A stretch of DNA of 64,000 nt from Pieris napi (Eukaryota; Arthropoda; Insecta; Lepidoptera; Pieridae): contig NC_062249.1 in assembly GCF_905475465.1 (NCBI RefSeq), positions 10,676,501 through 10,740,500 of the forward strand, in the 5' to 3' direction. Made by a program: the position numbers and the translations under genes. Each line of letters begins with the position of its first letter. Positions within the stretch are counted from its first letter, which is position 1. This document shows positions 58,001 to 64,000 of this stretch, piece after piece. Under the pieces are notes generated by a model that was not told the DNA's origin, did not search any database, and saw only the letters and a list, made by a program, of their open reading frames with translations.

Positions 58001-61000
58001 CCCGCTGATACTGATTTTCGAATCTTTCGAGACTTCGCTAACATATCCGGTAAGCTGAATTTACATTTCAAAAGTCAAAAATCATTTATTCATATAGGTA
58101 ACACAATGTACACATATGAACGTCAAAAAAAATGTAGAAATGCTTCTAACTTTACATTTAGTGCCAGTTCTCAAATCAAAGCGTAGAACGGAAGAGAAGA
58201 ACTGGCAATAAACTCTCCGCCACTTTTTTAATCGCCATTTTTTTTTACACAACGTTTGTAAGAAGCTGCAACCATTACATAATGTTCCACATGACATCTT
58301 AAGTAATTAATAATAATACAATTAATTAAAAACAAAGACTTGTCCTCTATCAGCAGGAGGCATGGTCAAATAGGAGCACGCACTTACATTCTCGTGGGAA
58401 CAACACGCAAACACATAGTCGAAATATCATCACCGCATACACGAATTCAAGTACGACCAGTCACCGCAAGTAGCACCCGTTCACGAGTATGACGCATGGC
58501 CAGCCATCGGCCCCCTCGCCATATTTCTATATAAACCGCTTTATTTAATTAAAAAAACTACGCTACTACCTTCCAGGTCTGGGCCGAAGATTTCTGTGTC
58601 TGTTTTTTAATCATTACTAATAGGCAAGTAGGTGAGCTTTCTATGCCTGACACATGTGACTTTTTGGGTCTAAGGCATGACGGTTTTCTCACGATGTTTC
58701 CTTCACCGTACGAGCTAGTGTTAAATGACATTGACATAATAGGCGAGGCAAGTAGCATGGTCGTGAGACATAACGCGTTTGAATTCTTTAGTTTTAATAT
58801 TGAATGTGTATTCGTTGTATATATTAAATAAACTAGTCATTAACTGTCCCTAAAGGCTTCAGCGTGCGACTCTCATCCCTGAGGTCGTAGGTTCAGAGTG
58901 CTGAGGAGCAGCTTTTTTACTAAAATTAGCGTTTATATTAATATTTTTATTTGCAGGTGTGGATCTGGCATGGAATAGCAATGGATATGTGTACCACACG
59001 AGCCTTGATACGGCGGATAAAGTGCCACTCGCCACCTTACAACGCACCGGTGACAACGTGCTTGCGCTCACGCATGGTACGTAAAGGGACGAACACATAA
59101 TTATTACAAGTATTTATTAAGTAAGTTAGTTATAAAACTGATATTTAAGCACAGTTTAATAACAGTAGTAATAACAATTTTTTTAAATTGAGAAAACTGA
59201 CATAATAAAAAATACACAAACAAAAAAATATTGCTTTCGGTAAAATGTTTCTCAATTGGATTCGGTGACTTTATTCTAGTTTTAAATAACTTCGTTCTTT
59301 ACTAATTATTTTGTGTAATGGAACAATATAGAAGTGATGATATTTTATTCAATTTAAAATATTAATAACTAATTAATTGAAGACATATATCTGTATTTCC
59401 GAACTGATACGACTAAGGGACATTCGGAAGCGTACCATTCCCTCGGTCGGCAACACACACGCAACCTGCCCCGCGTAGGTGCCTATGGTTGTTAGCACTT
59501 TATTGAAAGTGACTCGCCGACTAGTCTCCTGTTCCATAAAAAAACTGGAATTGCAATAAATGTCTGAGGACTATATTATAGAATTGCGTCCGATCTCTGT
59601 TCGTCGCATTTTTTGAAGTTTGAAGAAACTTCTTTAGGCGCATGAGGGTAAAATTAATATATAACTAGCTGACCCGGCAAACGTCGTTTTGCCATGTTTA
59701 TTATTTGTAGGAAACTTTTTAGTTCAATAAAAATAACTATCTAATATAATAATAAAAAAATAGGGGTTGTTAGTAGAGGGGTGACAATTAAGGGTGTATA
59801 TATTTTTGTATGCTGTATTATAAAAATATAAAAACAAAAAGTAGATTTAGGGGTGGGACCACCCTTAACATTAAGGGGGATGAAAAATAGATGTTGTCCG
59901 ATTCTCAGACTTACTGACTTACTGAATGTATAAAAAATTTCATATAAATCCGTCGTGCCGTTTCGGAGGAGTATGGGAACGAACATTGTGACACGAGAAT
60001 TTTATATATTAGATTACGGAACGGAACGAGCGTTTTTGTCGAAAAAAAAGGGAGAGAGCTATTAAAAGAGAGTGAGAAGGGTGAATTACCTTATAGAAAT
60101 TCTATTTATAAAATTAAAATTTCGTAAAGAATTCATGAAATGTTAGTATTTTATGTTTTATGCAAAATAATTTATTGAAATCTCAAGTGACGGATTGTAA
60201 ATTAAATGCCACGTGTTTTTATCGAAGAAATAAATTTAAAAAATTAAATTTATTATTTGTATTAATTTTCGACACTTTTAATATTAGGTCCTTACATATG
60301 AAATTGGCGTTTTACGTTTTGGCCACTTTGACCTCAAATATCTCCTCTTTGGTTAAGAATTCCAAATTAAAATTTGTACAGCTATTTACACTTGTATTTG
60401 TGCTTCGATGACCGTCATTCATTTGTTTTTTTCTTCTGTTTTTTTCTGTTTGCGTCACTCATTTTACAAAATGGAAAACTTAAAGTATCGCATTATTTAC
60501 GAGTACGAGTTCCGCCGTGGCACTAGTGCCGCGGCAACGACTCGAAGGGTGAATGATGTTTATGGCGGTCATGTTGCAAAAGAAAACACAGTTCGATTTT
60601 GGTTCCAACGTTTTCGTTCTGGAAATTTCGACCTGCAGAACAAGCCCCGTGGACGGCCTGAGACCCAAGTTGATAATGAAGTATTGAAGGCTATTGAGGA
60701 AGCGGATCCATCGCAAACCACGTCCGAGTTAGCTGCAGGCTGCGGTGTTAGTGATAAAACTGTTTTAATTCACTTGAAGCAAGTTGGGAAGATTAAAAAG
60801 CTTGAAAGATGGGTACCTCACGAATTGACTGAAGCAAACCGGCAAAAGCACGTCGACTGCTGCGTTACATTACTGAACCGGCACAATAATGAAGGTATTT
60901 TAAACCGAATCATTACCTGTGATGAAAAATGGATTCTTTACGATAATCGTAAGCGCTCAGCGCAATGGTTGGATCCTGGCCAGCCAGCCAAATCCTGCCC

Positions 61001-63307
61001 CAAGCGAAAATTAACCCCAAAAAAATTACTTGTAAGTTTGGTGGACTAGTGCCGGTATTGTTCATTGCAGTTTTCTCAAATCTGGCCAGACTATTACGGC
61101 TGATGTCTATTGTCAGCAATTGCAAACCATGATGGAAAAGCTAGCGGCTAAACAACCTATTCTGGTCAATCGCTCCACGCCACTGCTACTTCACGACAAC
61201 GCTAGACCACACACTGCACAACAGACGGCTACCAAATTAGAAGAGCTTCAATTGGAATGTCTAAGACATCCTCCGTACTCCCCGGACCTTGCTCCAACAG
61301 ATTACCATTTTTTTCGAAATTTGGACAACTTCTTGCAAGGGAAAAAATTTAACTCTGATGGGGCAGTCCAAATCGCCTTTACAGATTTTATTGATTCCCG
61401 TCCGACTGGTTTTTTTAGTAAAGGGATAAATGAACTACCTATGAGATGGCAAAAGTGTAGAAAACAATGGTTCATACTTTGATTAATTAAATATATTATA
61501 TTTAAAAATATTCGACTTTTTGTTCCTCCCATACAAAACGCCAATTTCATATGTAAGGACCTAATATTTTAATGACAATTAAATTCATTAAATTCCTAAC
61601 ATATCCTTATTTTTCCCTCTCTCTAAGTGACGGAAATCTAAAGATTTGTATAAATATGAACAAAAGTTAAAAATTAGTTTGCCAAAGAAGTTTCACTTTT
61701 GTACTTTGTACGCACGCACTTTTTTATTTATAGATTTTGATTTGAATATTAATAATATCCTGCAGGTCTGCTCAGTAACGAGCGATTGGAGGCCGCTGCC
61801 GAACGTACACGTGCACCAGTGTACTTCGACGTAGTGGGGCGAGTGGTAATACTTGCGCGGGCGCCTGCCGCCTTCGTAGCCACAATCTTAGCTTTGGCTA
61901 CAGTTGTGCTTAAGCTATACTTAAGCGCCACTCAGGCTAAGCAGCTGTATATACCGAGAATGCGGTGGATGCGGGTGGTCGGACGTGCGTTGTTGTCGGT
62001 GACGCTTGCGCAGTGTTGCGGCCTCGCTGCGTCTATTGCGGTTGCTCTGGTGTTACATGTCGGTGGAGCCCGATTGGCGTTTTATTCGCGGCCCTGGCTT
62101 TTGATACCGCTCTACTCTGTTCCAGGTATCGTATTCGAATAGTAATTAAAATAAAATATGTTTATTATGGATCATAAGATACAGGTATCACTTATTCCAC
62201 GTCATTAAATTATTAATCCCTACTCATCGGCAAAGAAGACAGAGGATGTAGGCCGAGAGAAAAAGCCGACGTAAAAAACTCTCGGTACTCTTTTAAAATA
62301 GCAAATCATCAAACAACACTTATTTTAAAATAAATATCGCAAATTAATTAGAAGTAGCCTGTCTAGCACTAGTCCTAGGCCCTTTTATCAACTAGATAAT
62401 CGATAACTTTATAGTAAGCCTTTTTACACACAGCTTTTCGTTAATACATTTCTTAAGTTTATTAAAAGTCAGAGATAAAAGAGCCTCTGGGATTTTAATT
62501 ATGAAGAGTATCCCTTTTCCCAAAAAAGAATTACTTAATTCAGCTCTACCATAGTTCAACTCGACCTAGGGACCTTTGAGAAAAGATCGTACCAATTCTT
62601 AAAAGGCCGGCAACGCACTTGCGAGTGGTAATGTGAGTGTTCATGGGCGGCGGTGTCATTTAACATCAGATGAGCTTCCTGCCCTGCATTTTTTATAAAA
62701 ATACAAATACACGAAAAATGATTTTTTTTTGTCTAGCTAGTACGGGAGGTATTTGGATACGTATTAAAACAATAAGATCTCGAGTATGACTGCCCATTTA
62801 TTATATAAAGCATAGATTAAATATCAATAAAACTAGGTTTCACGTGGAACTTTTACATACATAGACAATAGACATACTTATACACTACAATTTAGATTTT
62901 TATAATCTTTCTATCATCTATGGTGATTTTTTTTTATGAAAAGACACACTATCGTCACTTTGAATAATGAGATGATTCACACAAGTTGCTTATTACTTTA
63001 ACTGCAAGTTTGTCTATAAATATTAAAAATTATAAAGGTTGAACACCCTAATCTGTAGGAGTATCTCCTGAAGGTCGGTCTTACAGGAGGCTAATTATTT
63101 GACTTATCCATTTGGATAGCAAGACATATACTATATAAGGGTGTTTACAGCCGTGGTAGCATCGTGGTGGGATGCCCGTCTGACGTGGGGCAAAGCGCAA
63201 AGGGGCGGGGGCGTGGCCACAATAGCACGTGGGGAATGGACGCTACGGGCTTGGCATGACGCGCTATGCCTCGCAGCCGCTATCTTACTCGCAGCTGGAG
63301 CTTCTTT
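49038..63307 (+). CDS. ERMP1: Endoplasmic reticulum metallopeptidase 1, M28 family (5' eight exons; continues beyond window)
   Basis: Exons: 49038-49256, 49464-49611, 50007-50138, 55981-56240, 57929-58049, 58957-59076, 61766-62125 and 63151-63307 (donor GTAAGT, gene runs on). All junctions are GT-AG and in frame, giving 505 codons of a ~900-aa protein. ERMP1/Fxna is a zinc aminopeptidase anchored in the ER membrane with its active site in the lumen. A membrane anchor lies at residues ~20-40 (WVVLAALCSCVAVLVAAV). Putative zinc and catalytic residues are all present: H158 and D160 (NCHYD), D170 (GASDDG), E204/E205 (NGAEEN), E231 (INIEACG) and H307 (YVYHTSLDT). Exon 7 carries two hydrophobic segments starting the multi-pass C-terminal half. 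Most introns are phase 1. The start ATG follows an AG and could have a 5' non-coding exon. The C-terminal ~400 residues lie outside the window. Confidence 0.94.
50139..51680 (+). other. ERMP1 intron 3, first part
   Basis: AT-rich with LINE-3'-UTR-like sequence at ~50190-50420 and a tRNA-B-box-like GGGGTTCGAACCC at ~51005. Nothing else can be defined. Confidence 0.4.
51690..51865 (-). mobile_element. LINE 3' UTR in ERMP1 intron 3
   Basis: Reverse complement of the tail at 28425-28620: ends in TTTGAGTTTGAGT on minus and includes the GCGGAAAGTTTCTTGCCAGT block. Confidence 0.75.
52180..52390 (+). pseudogene. LINE ORF2 C-terminal relic
   Basis: Plus translation (frame starting ~52240) gives WRAPDGRPRGRSPTRWTDQV then RLAEDVRRH, a stop and QDLQKWRVRLKK. 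This is the RPxGRPxTRWxDxV...W ending of an RTE/Jockey-type LINE with an internal stop. Confidence 0.6.
52775..52925 (+). mobile_element. LINE 3' tail
   Basis: GTGTGGAGTTTCTTGCCCAT and the ending GAAATAAATGATTTGACTTT mark the end of a LINE related to that at 28425. Confidence 0.6.
53205..53310 (+). mobile_element. LINE 3' tail with AT run
   Basis: AACTGGCAGTAAATGTAAAT followed by an AT run, ACGTTCATAAGTACAC and CCTATATGAATAAATGATTT. Same family as 28425. Confidence 0.6.
53427..53766. mobile_element. MITE with AGCTAAGC repeats
   Basis: ~340 bp with inverted ends GGTTGCAGACC / GGTCTGCAACC. It is packed with AGCTAAGC and GCTTAGCT motifs, which are themselves inverted repeats. No coding frame, no clear target duplication. 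Confidence 0.75.
54338..54405 (-). repeat. tRNA-derived SINE head
   Basis: On minus it reads TTGGTCTAGTGGTTAGTACC (A box) and later AGGTTCCCCGGCTGAGACGA (decayed B box). It is a tRNA-like head without a sound cloverleaf. Confidence 0.6.
54680..54960 (+). mobile_element. Helitron fragment, second family
   Basis: TATATATAAATTACGTGTCACG followed by CGCTATGGACTCCTAAACTA matches the 5' region style of another moth Helitron family. The 3' CTAG end was not found. Confidence 0.4.
55595..55795 (-). repeat. tRNA-derived SINE
   Basis: On minus: head CGTGCGACTCTCA-like text with B box GGTTCGAACC, then GAGGAAAACGTG and GTGTCAGGCACAGGAGG. Same family as 27069 and 41280. It is the most complete copy here. 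Confidence 0.7.
56510..56850. mobile_element. MITE with AAACTTCTTTATCGG repeats; empty target site
   Basis: It contains two copies of AACTTCTTTATCGG-GTTGG, then CGACACTTAATATTTTAATG and CTGAAGTTTCACTTC, ending GTACACACACAC. It is the paralogue of the element at 59605-61720 without the Helitron and mariner. Confidence 0.7.
57497..57740 (+). repeat. tRNA-derived SINE, complete head
   Basis: The head GGGGCCTCATAGCCTAGCGG (A box) and GGGTTCGATTCCCGG (B box) are followed by a ~150-bp body ending CGTGCCAGAGCCATAAAAAA. It is tRNA-like but not a tRNA gene: the stems do not close and a body and A tail follow. Confidence 0.75.
58065..58260 (-). mobile_element. LINE 3' UTR in ERMP1 intron 5
   Basis: Inverted copy of the 28425 tail: ATTCATATAGGTAACACAAT through AACTCTCCGCCAC. 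It begins ~15 bp after the exon 5 donor. Confidence 0.7.
58630..58905. repeat. Two SINE fragments in opposite orientation
   Basis: 58630-58745 is the SINE body on minus (GCCTGACACATGTGAC, CCTTCACCGTACGAGC). 58852-58905 is the tRNA-like head on plus (GGCTTCAGCGTGCGACTCTC, GAGGTCGTAGGTTCAG). It lies within 60 bp of ERMP1 exon 6. Confidence 0.6.
59665..60013 (-). mobile_element. Non-autonomous Helitron (copy C), complete
   Basis: On minus it starts TCTAATATATAAAATTCTCG and ends GGCAAAACGACGTTTGCC hairpin, GGGTCAG, CTAG. It is inserted between A and T of the host MITE. Confidence 0.87.
60284..61564 (+). mobile_element. Mariner, cecropia-type, near complete
   Basis: 1,281 bp with ~30-bp inverted ends starting TTAGGTCCTTACATATGAAA on both sides and TA duplications at 60282-60283 and 61565-61566. 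The target, AATATTTTAATGAC, is preserved without insertion at ~56680. Confidence 0.92.
60471..61482 (+). pseudogene. Mariner transposase (DD34D), one frameshift
   Basis: ATG at 60471. The first frame runs to 61049: N-terminal helix-turn-helix (TVRFWFQRFRSGNFDL), GRP linker, WVPHELTEANRQKH and the first catalytic Asp in ITCDEKWILYDN. Near 61035-61045, just at the conserved WW after LVS, a short indel shifts the frame. The second frame continues to 61482 with LLHDNARPHTA (second Asp) and YSPDLAPTDYHFF (third Asp), 34 residues apart. WVPHEL, the YSPDLAPTDYH form and overall order fit the cecropia subgroup, to which the domesticated human SETMAR transposase domain also belongs. Apart from this indel I saw no stop. 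The copy itself cannot make full-length enzyme. It lies in ERMP1 intron 6. Confidence 0.9.
62185..62525 (-). mobile_element. LINE tail in ERMP1 intron 7
   Basis: Inverted, closely similar copy of 14920-15262, including GCCGACGTAAAAAACTCTCG and AAGTAGCCTGTCTAGCACTA. It starts ~60 bp after the exon 7 donor. Confidence 0.75.
62570..62700 (+). mobile_element. Short LINE tail (common family)
   Basis: CCAATTCTTAAAAGGCCGGC, GCACTTGCGAGT and TCATTTAACATCAGATGAGC in the usual order, ending TTTTTTATAAAAA. Confidence 0.65.
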
Positions 63308-64000
63308 GTAAGTCACACAACGCAAATCTATATATAATCAACCAAAAAACACGCTTTCTTTGCCCAACGCTTTTTCTCCTTCCCAGATCCATTCATCTTT
63401 AACCTGCACTTCCTTAAAAACAAAAGTATCACTAACATTTCAAAACTCACACTACATACACATACTAAACAGAAAATGTTGATCTGATTTGACGATTGAT
63501 GATCTTAGTGTCCAATAATTGTTTAAATATACATCTGTGTTGTGTAAAAAACATAAAGTTAAATACAGTTTATATGTTAAAAGGAAGAGACTGGCTGCCC
63601 ACAACACAGGGAATCCTAGTGTGTGTAAATATACAATATACAGAATGTATATTGTGTATAATAAAGTTCTTTTCCTTTCTTTTCAAGTATTTTATTATTG
63701 AACAACATTGCTCCTTTTATACTTGCGGCTAGTGGTGCCTACATTTACGTTTCATTTATCATTCCACCATCGCGATAACGTTGGATATAATATGGAAACC
63801 ATTGCGATATTTATTCATTAAAACTGACAACATCATACATAATGCTATATTTACAGTATATGTTACAAGCTACCTTTTAACATATATGACAATTATGGTA
63901 AACATAAATATTTCAAAAAATTTGCCTTATGGTGTGGTCTCTGGCAGAATGACCAGCGCACAGCAGACAATATCTAAAACTATTTAATCTACATATTTTT
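63308..64000 (+). other. ERMP1 intron 8, cut by the window edge
   Basis: AT-rich. The only marked item is TGTGGTCTCTGGCAGAATGA at ~63935-63965, shared with 38968 in Taz intron 2. Confidence 0.5.

Larger units (their letters stand above)
59605..61720. mobile_element. MITE interrupted by a Helitron and a mariner
   Basis: The host MITE (GAAGAAACTTCTTTAGGCGC on the left, GCCAAAGAAGTTTCACTTTT on the right) matches 56510-56850. A Helitron occupies 59665-60013 and a mariner 60284-61564. Confidence 0.7.

Noticed and set aside
1..64000. CRISPR array, bacterial operon or integrated virus
   Set aside because: No regularly spaced direct repeats, no operon-like coding, and all reverse-transcriptase segments are of non-LTR (LINE) type; no viral structural proteins were seen.

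Overview
This window is nuclear DNA of a moth or butterfly (Lepidoptera). The evidence is an antennal general odorant-binding protein of the moth GOBP1 type, genes split by GT-AG introns, an AT-rich background, and a dense load of lepidopteran-style transposons (Helitrons ending in CTAG, Jockey/CR1/RTE-like LINE tails, mariners, hAT and pogo MITEs, tRNA-derived SINEs). Nothing prokaryotic or viral was seen.

Four protein-coding genes could be assembled exon by exon. (1) GOBP1, plus strand, three exons at 11089-16801, complete, 166 aa. (2) Tafazzin (Taz), plus strand, four exons at 19614-40315, complete, 298 aa, with an 18-kb second intron that holds about half of the window's transposons. (3) Edc3, minus strand, five exons at 47395-45149, complete, 485 aa, with LSm, FDF and YjeF-N regions. 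(4) ERMP1, an M28 endoplasmic-reticulum metallopeptidase, plus strand, eight exons from 49038 to 63307, running off the right edge. Two tRNA genes, Ala(TGC) on plus and Trp(CCA) on minus, lie between GOBP1 and Taz. The genes are unrelated in function (olfaction, cardiolipin remodelling, mRNA decapping, ER proteolysis) and form a neighbourhood rather than a pathway. Edc3 and ERMP1 are head to head.

Region by region: 1-11 kb has no recognised host gene and holds LINE tails, one apparently intact rosa-like (DD41D) mariner and a Helitron. 11-17 kb is GOBP1, with a long antisense LINE reverse transcriptase in intron 1 and a Helitron/RTE nest in intron 2. 17.7-19.5 kb has the tRNAs and a hAT-like MITE that ends about 130 bp before the Taz start codon. 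19.6-40.3 kb is Taz. Its intron 2 contains two ~620-640-bp foldback MITEs, a Helitron, a pogo MITE nested in another MITE, LINE pieces, and a 4.56-kb DNA transposon with 24-bp inverted ends, a TCGA target duplication and a multi-exon transposase gene. 40.3-45.1 kb is intergenic with a third foldback copy. 45.1-49 kb is Edc3 plus a second hAT-like element with an 8-bp target duplication. 49-64 kb is ERMP1, whose introns carry LINE tails, SINEs, an AGCTAAGC-rich MITE and a MITE hit by both a Helitron and a mariner; an empty paralogous copy of the mariner's target site survives 3.6 kb away.

The most distinctive item is the 31420-35978 transposon: exact ends, target duplication, subterminal repeats, two small upstream transposase exons and one probable frameshift can all be read from the sequence. 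I assign it to a Sola-like group by inference only.
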